Part shown: one piece after another, positions 32,497 through 44,341 of the stretch
How positions within the stretch are numbered: position 1 is the first letter of the stretch
Layout of the letters: each line of letters opens with the position of its first letter
Origin: Pezicula radicicola
Lineage: Eukaryota > Ascomycota > Leotiomycetes > Helotiales > Dermateaceae
NCBI GenBank assembly: GCA_003008705.1
Contig: PDUO01000086.1
Coordinates: forward strand, 4,014 to 68,013
Direction: 5' to 3'
Length of the DNA stretch: 64,000 nt
The notes under the pieces: model-generated
The model's database searches: none
The model's input: the letters and a program-made list of their open reading frames with translations, nothing else
What the model was told of the DNA's origin: nothing
Position numbers and translations under genes: made by a program

Positions 32497-34914
32497 CTAA
32501 GACCTCCGAGACTTGTCATATCTCTTTTGGGCCTCAGCTCTCATGATTCCTCGGGGAGCTTTTCTCCCCGTCATCAGTTCAAACTGTGCAATACCTTGCT
32601 CAGGAACCATTTCTAAGCCATCGACAGGAACCCAGGCTTGCCCTGTTTCTGCTCGCAGCCGTCTCACTTGCTGTAGCAATGGTGTGTCCATCGGCTTGTA
32701 CGCCATATCCAGTAGCACGCCTCCAGTGGGACTCGAGAGCCAGTTCAATGGTAGTTCATAATCGATCTGAGGTCGGCCATCAATGCTGTGGGCCGGAACG
32801 CATGCGATAATGATAGTGGGGAAACTATAAGTAGAGGGCCAATCTAACGCTTTTGAATGAATAACCTCGACACTTTGTTCATGGCGCCCTTGAGCATCAA
32901 GCCAAGCATTGAAGTGAGCAGCAACAGTCTCTGCATTGCTGGGAGTTCGATTGTACACGATAACTCTCCGACAACGAAGCTGGAGAAGAGAATAGACTGC
33001 TGCTCGAGCCATTCCACCGGCCCCAATGACGAGAGCGGTAGTCTTGGAAGGTTGAATGACATTTCTTGGGGACAGATTTCGCTGCAGACAAGTAGTCATA
33101 CCAATCCAGTCTGTGTTGTCTCCATACCAACCGATCACAGGGCCGACTCTACCTCGATGCGAGAGCTGATCGCCGAGAGTATCAACTTTGCCATCTGGTG
33201 ATGCTCGCAAGGGAATCAAAGTATTTACAGCGCCGATTGCTCTGGCGTGGTGACCCATGTCCGCGATGTCGTTGTATATAGAGACTTTGAAAGGATGGCT
33301 GATACTACATCCGCCAAAGTGAGGGTCCCGTGAAGCGGCTTGAAGATCCCTAATATCACAAGTCTCTCTCAGCTGATAATCAAATTTTAGCCCGCACGTC
33401 CTGTAAGCTGCATTATGCATAGCTGCGGCTAAACTGTGCATGATACCCTCACCAAACAAATAAAAGTGTAGCGGCTGAAGTGTGCCTCTTCGGTACCGTT
33501 CTTCCATGGCTTCCTTGGCAGTGATGGATTCTAGAGACAAGACATTTAGTTGCGGACGGCGAACAGGAGTAAAGACCTGGTTAGTCAGTAGAGACTCGAG
33601 GCCGCCTCGTCCAGTATTGTATGCAATTAGCGGTAGGTGGAGACCTGGCAGTGCTTTCACACGGTTTCTGAAGTCTGCGACGTCATCATTATCCGCAGGT
33701 GAAAGGGATGGTTGAGATATTCGGACCAAGTCGCATCCAAGATGTTCAGCTGCCTGATATTTCGCATACCGATCTCGACTTGTCCAAGTACCAGGCGGAG
33801 GTGACAAATTGACGTGGTCTCCAATGATTTTCGTTGGACCTTTAGCATTAATGAGCCGCGAGATCCTGTGATCTTCCTCTTCCAAATCCACGACTAAATC
33901 CACGACAAGAAAATCGATCGCGAGTCGGAGGCCATGGAGCAAGAGGGCGATGCGAATATCTGGTTGCTGATTAAGATGTCTTTCGACTGAGTAGATTATT
34001 GGCACTCGAACTAGCCTTCTGATTGAAGCGATGTGCTTGCTTATGAGTGGAATCAAAGTGCCAGAGAAAGAGTCAATTCTGTATTCAATGGCATCTTCAC
34101 TGGATTCGAGATCTGCGATCTGGACCACACCAGACGCAACCTCAGACGAAAGAATGGTAACTGCATGGGTATATTCTCTGAACTCTATTGGAGTTGTGGT
34201 GATTGAAATATGCTGAATCAGACTGGTTGGAGGGCTTGGAGGACCTGCAATGCGACGAATAAATTCGCAAAAGTCCTCCTTGGCCGCCCTTAGCTTGAAC
34301 GGGTATGATTGCGACTGAGGATCAGGAAGCCCCTCTTCTCTGTACTTCTCGCAATTGGGGTCGTAGATGTTATAGTATTCGAAATTGGAGCACGAACGAT
34401 GTGCAAGTTCGCCATGCTCCATACTCTCGATCAGTTCAGTCTGCGTATCGCTCAGTTTCAACAGCTGATGGATCCTGTTCATGCCGCGTCTTATGTGAAT
34501 AACTGGATTTGTTCTGCAAAAATCGCGGAGGTATACCTGGGCGTCTGTTGCCAAAGACCCAAGACCACATTCAATGACACATTTTGACCTATGCCGGTCC
34601 AACATCAACTGCACCACCTCGACCGTCTTCCTCCGCAGCGCATCCCCGCCATGCTGCTTGAGATATGAGGCCCTCGAGATGCCAGCCACAGTTTCGAAGT
34701 AGTGGTCCTCCGTGATGAATCGCCAACCTAGCGCCGTGGCAGCAATCAGGCCGAGGGACCTCTTCCCACTCCCTCGTAGACCGATCAAGACCAGCGATGC
34801 ATCGGGTGAGAAAGGCTTCCTCGAGGTAGAACTGTACGCCTGTATCTGGGCTCGGGGGTCGGTTTCAATTCGGGGCAACCTTGCAGGAAACGGCTCCTGG
34901 AGACCTGGTGCCAT
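32497..34914 (-). CDS. qutR: Quinate repressor-like protein (QutR/QA-1S type)
   Basis: Quinate repressors derive from the last three domains of the AROM shikimate-pathway enzyme and block the quinate activator when quinate is absent. The single exon from the ATG at 34914 gives 805 residues; an upstream TTG-initiated extension was not used. Domains in order: shikimate-kinase-like (about 38-210, P-loop GLRGSGK at 45-51), type I dehydroquinase-like (about 230-450), and shikimate-dehydrogenase-like (about 485-800, with SISHPFK and the nucleotide-binding GAGGMARAAV). The first two domains look divergent in catalytic positions, as expected for a regulator; I could not confirm each residue. It is divergent to the Zn2Cys6 gene at 36041, and that pairing strongly supports the regulatory reading over a biosynthetic enzyme. 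No quinate catabolic enzyme gene is in the window. Confidence 0.85.
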   Translation of the reverse strand: MAPGLQEPFPARLPRIETDPRAQIQAYSSTSRKPFSPDASLVLIGLRGSGKRSLGLIAATALGWRFITEDHYFETVAGISRASYLKQHGGDALRRKTVEVVQLMLDRHRSKCVIECGLGSLATDAQVYLRDFCRTNPVIHIRRGMNRIHQLLKLSDTQTELIESMEHGELAHRSCSNFEYYNIYDPNCEKYREEGLPDPQSQSYPFKLRAAKEDFCEFIRRIAGPPSPPTSLIQHISITTTPIEFREYTHAVTILSSEVASGVVQIADLESSEDAIEYRIDSFSGTLIPLISKHIASIRRLVRVPIIYSVERHLNQQPDIRIALLLHGLRLAIDFLVVDLVVDLEEEDHRISRLINAKGPTKIIGDHVNLSPPPGTWTSRDRYAKYQAAEHLGCDLVRISQPSLSPADNDDVADFRNRVKALPGLHLPLIAYNTGRGGLESLLTNQVFTPVRRPQLNVLSLESITAKEAMEERYRRGTLQPLHFYLFGEGIMHSLAAAMHNAAYRTCGLKFDYQLRETCDIRDLQAASRDPHFGGCSISHPFKVSIYNDIADMGHHARAIGAVNTLIPLRASPDGKVDTLGDQLSHRGRVGPVIGWYGDNTDWIGMTTCLQRNLSPRNVIQPSKTTALVIGAGGMARAAVYSLLQLRCRRVIVYNRTPSNAETVAAHFNAWLDAQGRHEQSVEVIHSKALDWPSTYSFPTIIIACVPAHSIDGRPQIDYELPLNWLSSPTGGVLLDMAYKPMDTPLLQQVRRLRAETGQAWVPVDGLEMVPEQGIAQFELMTGRKAPRGIMRAEAQKRYDKSRRS

Positions 34915-36040
34915 TGCACAGTTGCCTAGATACGAGAATTGGGATGGCTCTCGGGATATGCGGGCGTTCAAAGTGTTCAGAGGGGGTGTCTCTCAGAGAC
35001 GAACAGAGTAGTTAATCCGGGCGTAAAAAGGGTTAATAATTGGTATTCAAAGCGTAATAAAGATAAAGCGTAATAAATCGTAAGGGCGGGCAGGCAGGAC
35101 TGTGAGCGCTATCCTGTTGCGTGTATCCAGGACGTTTGCGCGCCAGGCGGGGGAGATGGGTGGAAGGTCACGTCGGGGAGTTAATGACCAACAGACGCGT
35201 GTGGCAGGGAGTTCGCCGAACCATGGTCGCTTTAGATCATTGAAGGCAATTTGGATGTGGGGGGGGGGGTGTCTGGAATGAGGATATACTCTCTGGAGAG
35301 AGAGGGAGGGGGGAAAAGAGGGAAAGAGAGAAAAGGGAAAAAAAGAGAGGGACGTCGAGATATTCGTGTCAAGATTAGGAAATGAGATTGGGTGAGCCCA
35401 TCGGATGTTTTCTTTGCCGGCATATCGTATTGAAAGGGCAGTGAAATGTGCGAAAGTGAAAAAGTGCCTCTGTTTACCGACAATGGCCAACCCCCCACCT
35501 TTCCCCAGACTCGGCCTAGACCTGCTGGTCCTGGCCTGCGCTTTACGGCACGAGAGCTGCGAAAAAGAGCACACCGCAGTGAGCAGTAAAAAAGCAATGC
35601 GAATGACCTACTGACTCGACTCCATTCAACTCCTCCTCCTCCTCGTCCTTCTCCTCTTCTTCCTCCGTCTTCCCCACCACCACCACACTGGAGTACAACG
35701 TTCGCTTCAACCTCCTCTCTGCCCTCTCTGCCCTACCTTACTACGGAGTACTACCCTACCTACCTACCGACCTTACCACCGTCTGTCTCTCCTGCAGATG
35801 CTTTTGCTTGGCTCATTAGGATGATCAGATAGACAACCGATCATTACCTACCTAGCTAGCTACTACCGTACTCCTTGAGCATTGCGCACCGCAATCTCTC
35901 CGACCCACCACCAACTGTTTCTTGTGCGCTTTACTCTGTCTTCCCTCGCCTCAATGTCCAATGCGATCTTCCAATGCGACCTTCCTCAACGGCTCAACTA
36001 AGAGCCGCTGTAGTACCTCGCCGACTCCCCTTCTTGTGCA
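34915..36040. promoter_or_regulatory. Shared divergent promoter of the repressor/activator pair
   Basis: 1.1 kb between two divergent ATGs. It contains a G-run and GA-rich tract at 35260-35350, CTC/CTT-rich tracts at 35625-35680 and CCTACCTACC repeats near 35755 and 35850. Open frames across it (35047-35614) are low-complexity shadows. I looked for a palindromic site with GGRTAA..TTAYCC ends, as described for quinate activators, and saw no clear match. Confidence 0.5.
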
Positions 36041-38641
36041 ATGATCGAAGCACCGCCTCCGCCTCCCCCAGACCCTTCCGAGTCTTTAATCGACGCAAAG
36101 CCTAAGAATGCCAAAAGGAAACGTCAGACACCTGCGCAATTAGCCGCTCGAGTCTCGAGGGCTTGCGACCGCTGTCGGGGGAGGAAATACAAATGCGATG
36201 GCGGGCACCCGTGTTCGTCTTGCTCTGGCAATGGACTGCCATGTACATACGACCCTGTCTTTCGTAGACGGGGTCTTCCAGAAGGCTACGTGAGGGGTTT
36301 AGAGCGCCTGCTTGGTCTCGCTATGTCGAGAGATCCAACTTTTGAAGAATTGGTCGTCTCCATCGCAAATAAGGGCCAAGAGGAGGATTTTGAGATCCCG
36401 TCGCCAGGTGGGGGCTGGAATCTGGAGAAGGATGGAGAGACCCTCCACGATTCTTGGAAGAAAAGCCTGGTTTCAAGTCAGGTGGAAGGATTGATACCAA
36501 TTCTGGAATCCCTGGAGAGAAGAGGCCTGAAAAGACGACGGGTAGCATCACAATCTTTCTCGGAATCGTCGCCAACGATAAAGGGCGACACTGAAATCCA
36601 ACAGCTGGGTGCGCCCATATCCCAGGATTTCGATCCACTTAGCCTACCAAATTATGGCACCGTGGAAGACCCAATTGCTTCTCCGCCACGCCACCCTGAG
36701 CTTCCTAATGATAGCCATATGGCTTTACCACACGTTCGGAACAATTCAGTCTCAAAAACGCCTGAACAACTTGCATTTGAGGCTGCAGTTCCATCACACT
36801 TACCTGAGAGGGCTGGCAGATTACTAGATGCATACTTTACATTTACACATTGCTGGTTGCCATTTATAGATCGCCATGATATGATTCGACTTTCTTATAG
36901 GTATCCAACTATCTCTGGAGACCTCTCTTTAGGCTCCGCTGGAACCGGGGAGATTGCAGCTCTTTGGGCACTACTAGCATATACAGACTGTCCTACTCTA
37001 GAATGGCAAGATACCCAGGACAGATCGAGGAGCCATGAGATAACCACTAAGCAGCTTTACCTGGCCGCTCGAGCCCTAATCCCGCCAGAAACGATGAATT
37101 TTGAACTAGGGCATGTTCAAGCACTGCTTCTTTTAGTTTTATACAATATGCGTTATGCCACTTTGGATGCCGGCTGGATTCTACTAGGGCAGGCAACACG
37201 AATTGCAATTGTCCTCGGGTTAAACAAATCAGGGCAAACTGTGGGCTTAAGCGATCAGCCCAGAAAGAGCGGCGGCCGCCATTTACACGTCTTTCTTGCA
37301 TGTTTTGCTCTAGATACATTTCTATCCGCTCGCTTGAATAGGGCTCCTCACCTCCGGAAACAAGATCTTGCTCACGCTGGAGCCTTGATTGAGGACGGTC
37401 CCGAGGAATGGGGGCCGTGGACTGATTCCCAAGCAAGTGGACCGAGTTCCATGCACTATTGCAACCCTTCTTTTATTGCAAGTACATTCAATCGGCTGAT
37501 TGAGACTTTGATAATACTCAATGAAACCATTTGCGACACGTCCCTGGGCCTGGAGTGGGAACAACGATATTCTGTGCTCCGCACGAGACTTGCAGAAAGT
37601 TCAGCAAAGATCAAGAGCAATTCTCAAAGTCGAGGTTCACGAGCTTTACCTCATCATGCTGTTCTCCGTCTTATACAGCTTTCAACATTGGCTGTACTGA
37701 GGCTACACAGCACTTCTCATGGCCGAACCAAGCCGACGCCACGAGGAGGTCCCACCTTGTCAGCTCAACTTACTTCACAACTACAACAATGTCTTGATGT
37801 TTTTGGAGCCCCACAATATCCTCCATTACTCGGATTTCCAGCACTGCTAGCATTGAAAGAAGACGAGGCGTTCAATACTGATTTTACTAGTGATCATACC
37901 CACTGGAAGAAGGATCTGCTCGGCATTGCTATTAAGTTAGAGGTTAGAAATTCTGGTTTTCGCGAGATTCAAAATGCTGTTGCACTGTCCGAGCACTCGA
38001 CCTTTCGGGGGAGCGGCTCTCAAGCCAACCAGAAAGAAGTGGTATCCCAAGACGGCTTTGCAACGGACTCGTCAATTAACACGCCGAGTTTCTGGGAGGC
38101 TGTTGGACAGGAGAAATCGCAATTCACGAAGCGGAAGCGAGAACATATACCGAACAATCTTCCAACACCAACATCACAATCAAGCTTACTTCCATTTCCT
38201 CATACGGGAACATCATCCGCTACTGCGACGCCGATCGAGACTCCAGGCCGATTGCTTGGGGAAGGCGAATTTGGGGATATTGGGCCATTCGAGACTGCCA
38301 CTGCTATTATCACAGAGGACAGTCCATCTCATGCTCCATCGTTAGTGAGATCTGCTACTTTTCAGGCGGCAACACACAAAGTCTCGCCTCGCGTTGATTC
38401 ACGGCAGATCCATGGGTCACCACCAGGAGATGGGGATGCCGCCTTCCTTAGTCTCGCTCATCTCGACACAACACAATGGTGGGTAGTCATTTAACCGTAG
38501 CTTCAATTGGTCCCCGTACTAATAACTCATAGGTCGAACAATTGGGAAGATGGACTGGCAGAGCTTGGTTTTACCAGCGATTCCATGTTTCGAGAGTTTT
38601 GCAATGACCCCGACAGACTTTTCAATGGTGACGCGACGTAA
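36041..38641 (+). CDS. qutA: Zn2Cys6 activator, quinate-utilisation type (QutA/QA-1F)
   Basis: This is a nuclear transcription activator expected to switch on quinate catabolic genes. Exon 1 is 36041-38478 and exon 2 is 38533-38641, with a 54-bp intron (GTGGGT..CATAG). They give 848 residues in phase, ending in an acidic-aromatic tail (NNWEDGLAELGF..FREFC) that could be an activation segment. The binuclear cluster is residues 42-68 (ACDRCRGRKYKCDGGHPC..CSGNGLPC), followed by the RRGLPEGYVRGLERLL linker typical of this subfamily. The fungal-specific middle domain is about 265-490 (AYFTFTHCWLPFIDRHDM). The N-terminus is Pro-rich. Identity as the quinate activator rests on the linker and on the divergent repressor-like neighbour. 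Confidence 0.8.
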
Positions 38642-39504
38642 GAGTTATTCTCGGTAGTGAATAATAATGAGATCTGGTAGATAGATAATCTGCGTGGAAT
38701 ATCGACACCGACTTTGCTCGAGTTCGGGCGGGTTTGTAACTGTCATTACTTAGGCGGCAAAGTTTTTGGCGTAATTAATCGTATGAGACGGCGAGCATCG
38801 TCGCTGATGTCGTCGATGGATGAGAAGAATAATGAAGAAAATTATTCTTCGAAGTATTTTGCTAGCCGGTTGCTCTCCCGGTTGATAAGAGGGGGACTGT
38901 TCAGAGGACTATTCAGACAGAGACGTCCACTTAAAAACGGATAGCGCGCGCGGCATTTTCGTGGGGTACGGGTGCGGGTGCGGGAATGCATGGCAGCTGT
39001 CCTCCACGAAGTACAGTACAGTACATTACAGTACAGGCACAGCGTCGCTTACAAGTAACACAATCCTGTACTCTGCAGCAAGGCCTTTCCGAAGCTCGGA
39101 AATGGGACAGCGTAGTTTTAACACAATTTAATGATCTGATGTTGACGGAATCACTCGATCACAAGCGGAAGAGCGGCGGCTATTGCGGAGATATCTTACG
39201 ATGCTCCTTGAGTTGTCCAACTTGTCCTCCATCTTCTTCCTCCTCTTCTCCCTCTCTTCCCCACCTTTTAGCGCCATGTCCACGTCCACCTCCTGCCCCA
39301 CACGCCATGGATACAATAGCTCCGTGTCACCGATGATGATGGAGGGGCATCTGGGCTCTGGACTTATATTTATTGTATTATTTCGCATGAAAGCAACAGC
39401 TTCTACATCCTAATCTCTTCAACTCCACCCAATTCTGCTTCTCTCCGACCTCCCTAACGCTCACCCAAGCCAGCAGTTGCAATTCTTCTATAACCACTCC
39501 CACG
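38642..39504. other. Intergenic region, no gene
   Basis: Contains a short repeated AGTACAGTACAGTACATTACAGTACAG-like stretch near 39010-39035 (overlapping ACAGT units) and CT-rich leader sequence before the DUF3500 gene. Small open frames at 38714-39413 lack features. Confidence 0.45.
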
Positions 39505-40837
39505 ATGACTTCAGACGCCGCATTTAAGCAGGCATCTGCCGATTTCAGAAAACATCTGCCGGACCTCAGCTCGCCTCGATTCACAACTGCGAAGCAACAA
39601 GATTGTCACAACTATGCCAAGTTCTTCAATGACAACAGGGCCCCGCCGTGGCTTCACGACCTCACTCAAGCTTGGGGGAAGCTATACAAAGAGCCATTCA
39701 AAGGCATAACTGCAGATGGTAATTATTTCCCATTCTTTTGTCGTTTGGAGAAATTTCTCATGATTCGTCCTAGGAAACATAATACCCGACTTGTTCAAGA
39801 TCCAAGATGAGGGCGTACCAGTGCAGTCGATTGTCTCGGCAGTAGAGTCCGTCCTCTCCAAACTCGATGCCTCACAGAAAGACAAGGTCTTGTACCCCAT
39901 CAACGCCCCTGAATGGCGTGCTTGGTCGAATCCTGAAATACTACTTCGGCATTTTGGTGTACGACTCGAAGAGACGTCAGAAGATGTTGCTACATCGATC
40001 CTCGCAGTTCTTAAGACCACATTCTCACCCGAAGGATATGAGAAGGCAATAGCCGCCATGGAGATCAATCATTTCCTTGGCGAAATCTGCGAGATTCCTC
40101 GGATCATGAATCGATACTCATACAACTTCCTCGTCTTTGGAACACCATCAACAACACAAGCTTGGGGATGGAGTTTATACGGCCATCACTTATGTCTCAA
40201 CGTCTTCCTCAAGGGTTCTCAAATCATCATATCACCTACTTTCACTGGTGCAGAGCCAAACATCATCGATGATGGTCCAAAGATGGGAACTTCAATTCTA
40301 TATCATGAAGGAGACTTAGGATTGAAATTAATACAGAGTCTACCAAAGGAGGTCCAGAAAAGGGCAGTTATATTCGAACAGATGCGAGACCCAGGAATGA
40401 AACAGACAGGTGATCTCCTCACGGACCGCTGGAACAAAGATGATCAACGACATCTCTGCGGAGCCTTCAGAGATAATCGCATAGTAGCCTACGAAGGAGT
40501 CCTCGTCTCAGACATGAACGCCTCACAACAACAACAAATCCTCGACATCGCCGAGCAATTCCTACTTTACCACCCCAACCCCGCCCGGCAGATCCGTAAA
40601 AAGCAAATCGAAAGCCATTTTAAGGAGACGTATTTTAGTTGGATTGGTGGATATGGTGATGATGATGCATTTTATTATCGTGTTCAGAGTCCTGTTATTA
40701 TTTTTGAATTTGATCACCATTCGGGTGTCTTCTTGACGAATACTGAGCCGGCAAAGTTTCATACTCATACTCTTGTTCGCACGCCAAATGGTGGGGATTA
40801 TGGGAATGCGTTGAGGGAGCCGAAGGAGAAGTTGTAA
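39505..40837 (+). CDS. DUF3500 family protein
   Basis: Exons 39505-39718 and 39774-40837 with a 55-bp intron (GTAATT..CCTAG) give 425 residues. The segment AWGWSLYGHHLCLNVFL, the following PTFTGAEPN and the C-terminal HTHTLVRTPNGGDYG are the signature blocks of DUF3500, a family with conserved histidines and acidic residues but no established biochemical role. There is no signal peptide; the first 65 residues are a helical lead. It is probably cytosolic. The C-terminal FEFDHHSG and HTHTL suggest metal or substrate binding; this is an inference. Confidence 0.85.
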
Positions 40838-42066
40838 AATGGGTAGGGGTGAAGGGAGGGGATTTGTTGATGTATTGGTTTGGTTAGCGTTGTATAAATT
40901 GATTTTGTTACTTGTTGACTCTTTCAGAATCACTTCCCCACTGTGGACTTGATAAACTGCAGCATAGGTTTTTAAAACCTGTTGCTGTCTACTTAATTCA
41001 TCGGTGAGATGTAGTTTGACTTCACATAGTTTTTGTTCCAGAAGAAATATTTACTTCTTCCCAATTCTAAATCTACCTCTCTTTAAATTAAGAAGTCTAA
41101 TCACACATCAGCAGCGACTTAAGCACTCATCGTCAACTACCTCTTTTATAATAACAGTCCAAGTTGCTATCAACTATAGAATGTCCTTTTGAGCGTGAGT
41201 CCGAAACGGCAATGAACTTATCCGCCACCAGCGCATCACACAGAATAGAATGGTGGGGTAAGCGGGGTAGAAAGGGCCGTTTGAAACTTTAAATATCAAT
41301 TTATTACTGTATTAAATGGGTTATCTTTAAGCTTTTTTTTTAGGGGCGATGTCTAGGTATGGGCGGTGGAGTAGATAATGATTATGGAGTTATGATATGT
41401 AGGGAAAGATGAATGAATGGTTGGAGTAGTGGGTTGGTGGGATGGTTGGTTGGTTGGTTGGTGAGATCTGATCTGATTTGTGATTGTGCTGTGATGATGT
41501 GATTGGTTAATTGGTTTCTGTGTAGGTGAGATATACCGACTTGTAATATATTAACTAATCTTCCTGTGGGTTAGACTTTCAATCAGCTTACGTAGAAAAA
41601 CCTCGAGTCTAATATAGATATATAAACTTTGTTATAGCAATAATGTATCTTTATAAACTAAAGCCTAAGGTCACATATAGTAGAGCTTCTTTTAAGCTTG
41701 ATTTGCCGGAAGCTATGCTGTGGCTGTTTTACAGTACGGAGTATAAGCCTTCCTCGTTGGAAAATTAAACACGAAAATCAAAATCAAAATCTAATTGATT
41801 TACATCATTTAAGTATCCCTGCGTATCATTATCATTTGTTTACTTCCCCCCCTCTCTCTCTCTCCTCGATAAGGTATATATATATATCTTCATTTTTATA
41901 TAAGCGAGCTGACCAATCCAAACTCTAAATAGTAAATTTGACGTCAAATGTGTGTTGCTTATCAATTTGCTCAACCCAACGTCGAACAGGCTAATGTGGC
42001 GCTAAAAAATTAGTCAATTCGATATCGGTGCTACGATTAGATTGGCTTTCGGGCAGCAGTAAGGTA
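40838..42066. other. Intergenic region with simple repeats
   Basis: No gene. A GGTT tandem run lies at about 41445-41462, and TA/CT simple repeats (CTCTCTCTCT and TATATATATATA) at about 41850-41890. Confidence 0.5.
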
Positions 42067-42093
42067 CAGTCAGGTATCGGAAGTGAAGGTACG
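42067..42093 (+). repeat. Left terminal inverted repeat of the Tc1 element
   Basis: Begins CAGTCAGGTATCGGAAGTG immediately after a TA. It matches the inverted right end with transitions only. Confidence 0.9.
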
Positions 42094-43326
42094 GGCCAAG
42101 AACACCACTACTCTCTTTAATCACTTATATTTCATCAACCCCCTACTCAAATTCAATATAAATTAGATTAAAAGAAAGTAGAACTAATACTTGGTCATGC
42201 CTCCCTTGTTCTTAAGTATCATATCTATCCGTTTTAGTATACTCTCCATCAACGTATTAAGTATTTCCTCCTCAATTCAAGCCTACTCCTGCTTCAAAGT
42301 AGCTTCCATTTCCTCAATACTTCTAATTCTGTACCTTCTCCTAGTTATTCTATCCTTCAATATCTTCTAAAGGTTCTCAATAGGAGAAAGATCTGGTGAT
42401 TGTATAGGCTAGATAAGCCTTATAACCTTATGGAACTTCTTGTAGCTAGTAGGGATCTTAGTAAAGTGATATTTGGCTCTATCCTCTTGTATAACCACTT
42501 CCCGGCTATATTTCCTTCTCATCTTCTTATAGAAAGGTATAAAGTATGGTTTTAGAACCTACTCTGTATAGAGTATCTAGTTTATTCAAGAGCCTTTTAG
42601 CAGGATAACAAGAGGCCCTAAATAAGTATCCATAAAGTAACCCTAGACTCCAATAGTTGTTCTTCCACTCTTAAATAATAGCTTCAAGTTCTTCTCCAAG
42701 TATTCTTCACCAGGGGCTCTTATAATCCACCAATTCCGACTATTATATCCAATCTCAAAAGTAGCCTTATCAGACTAGATAGTTCTCCTCCAATTCCGAT
42801 GTTTTTTATACTTTCCAAAGATAACTCAACCTTATTTATACTTTATCGAAAGGTAGGGTTTATATCTTACTCGTCGTCTAGCTTTACTATACTCTTTCAA
42901 GGTTTTACGGATAAGTTTTTGAGATAATTGTTTACCTGATTTTAAGGGTGTTCCAAGAGCTACAAGAGTAGCTCTTGTATCGTTCGAGGTAGTACGTAAG
43001 AGACGTCTTTCAGCCTTAGGAGTAAGCTTCTTTGGTGGACCAGGGTATGGTTTATTGTTGAATCGATCCTTCCTACTTCTAGCCTTTATACATTATATAA
43101 TCTTTGTAATTATCGATTTTATAAGGTCCTCTAATCGACCTATCTTACTATAGGTTTTCCCAGCCTTATACCAGGTCCATACTTCTCTACGCTTCCCTGG
43201 TGAAGTCTCCCGGCGTGAGGTAATAGGTTCAGAAGGTATTTTTGTATAAAGAGTGAAATTAGGTGAAAAATGAGGATATAATATAGAGTGGGATGGTGGG
43301 GTTATGTAACCGAAATTACGGAAAAT

Positions 43327-43353
43327 CGTGCCTCCACTTCCGACACCTGACTG
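43327..43353 (-). repeat. Right terminal inverted repeat of the Tc1 element
   Basis: On the minus strand it begins CAGTCAGGTGTCGGAAGTG next to a TA. It ends 168 bases before the ATG of the next gene. Confidence 0.9.
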
Positions 43354-43521
43354 TACAACTCCTTCCCAACACAAATACGCTATCAGCGACTACAGCTTCA
43401 TCTTTCACGGAGGCTATTCCGTAATCCAATACGTACTCGATCAGCTATCAATACACTCTGCAGAGACAATAGTTTTACGCAGATATCTGCCATCCACCAT
43501 CCGCGCTCCAACCACTCCAAG

Positions 43522-44341
43522 ATGTCGACATCAACCTCACCTTTGTTTGACCCTCCAGAGCCAACTACAGAGCAAACACTCGATCTCCTCAAGAAAATCG
43601 AAAAGAAGTTCCCCTCGGCGACTCTTGGAACTGATAAATGGTATCTAGTCGCAGTATGTTAATACATCAGCCTCTTCGTCCCTCCTTTGCTCGTGTAAAC
43701 AAACAAGTCCTAATGAAACGGACACCCAGCTCGCAGCACTTACCTACATCGAACCAAACCACGCCTCAACCCTCTACAGCTACCTAATCTCGCAACCCGA
43801 ATACACCACCCCCTCATCCCGGCAATCACTAATCCGCCGCCTCCGCGAATGCCTCATGCAACAAACCTCCATCCTCGGAGTCTGCAAACCACTCGAAGCC
43901 CTAATCTCCATAATAAAACTCGAAGCACCCGCAGACCGCGACCTATCCTTCTCGCGCGAGAACTGGCAAGCGGGACCTCAAAACCTCGCAAACGGAGATG
44001 CTTGGTTAAAAAAAGTATATAAAGGAAATATTGAGGAGATTGATAAGATTTTTGAATCTCATAAGGACTTTTTGTTTATTAATCATCAGATTACTTATGG
44101 GTTTTATCTTTCGGATATGAGTATCCTTGGCGAGATTGAGACGGAATTATCGGTTTTCAGTGGGATTGCGGTGCAGAATTTGCCGTTGGAGACGAGGTGG
44201 CATTTGAGGGGTCTTAGGAGGGTGGGTGTTTCTAGTGAGGATGTGGAGGTTGTCCAGAGGTGTGTGGAGATGGTTGCTGAGTATGGGGGACGGGGATTGG
44301 GGAGGCTTCCTAGGGTTGGGGATATTGAGGATGAGGTTTAG
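43522..44341 (+). CDS. Carboxymuconolactone decarboxylase/AhpD-like protein
   Basis: Exons 43522-43653 and 43730-44341 with a 76-bp intron (GTATGT..CCCAG) give 247 residues. The fold type is all-helical; the block RRLRECLMQQTSILGVCKPLEALISI corresponds to the conserved CMD helix pair, but the CxxC redox pair of AhpD is absent, as in many fungal members. The central ENWQAGPQNLANGDAWLKKV and NHQITYGFYLSD blocks are typical of the fungal subfamily. Function is uncertain, perhaps peroxide-related or decarboxylase-like. The ATG lies 168 bases from the right end of the Tc1 relic, so its promoter must lie within or across the transposon. The first half is C-rich and the second half T/G-rich, as in the cyanase gene. 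Confidence 0.7.

Larger units (their letters stand above)
42067..43353 (-). mobile_element. Degenerate Tc1/mariner transposon
   Basis: The element is 1287 bp. Left and right ends form terminal inverted repeats of at least 27 bp beginning CAGTCAGGT, flanked by TA at 42065-42066 and 43354-43355. The three mismatches between the TIRs are all A/G or T/C. The minus strand encodes a Tc1-type transposase relic: a helix-turn-helix start (SPGKRREVWTWYKAGKTYSK), a DDE core with WSDKATFEIG and QEDRAKYHFTK, and SPDLSPIENL before the final acidic region. The catalytic frame is broken by many stops, several at positions where the family has Trp (for example ENL then TAG then KIL), which indicates TGG-to-TAG changes. 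The acid next to the first Asp is Lys instead of Glu. The pattern fits RIP. It cannot move itself. Confidence 0.92.

Noticed and set aside
34915..35614. Open frames on both strands in the quinate regulator promoter
   Set aside because: Low-complexity shadows of CT/GA tracts without domains.
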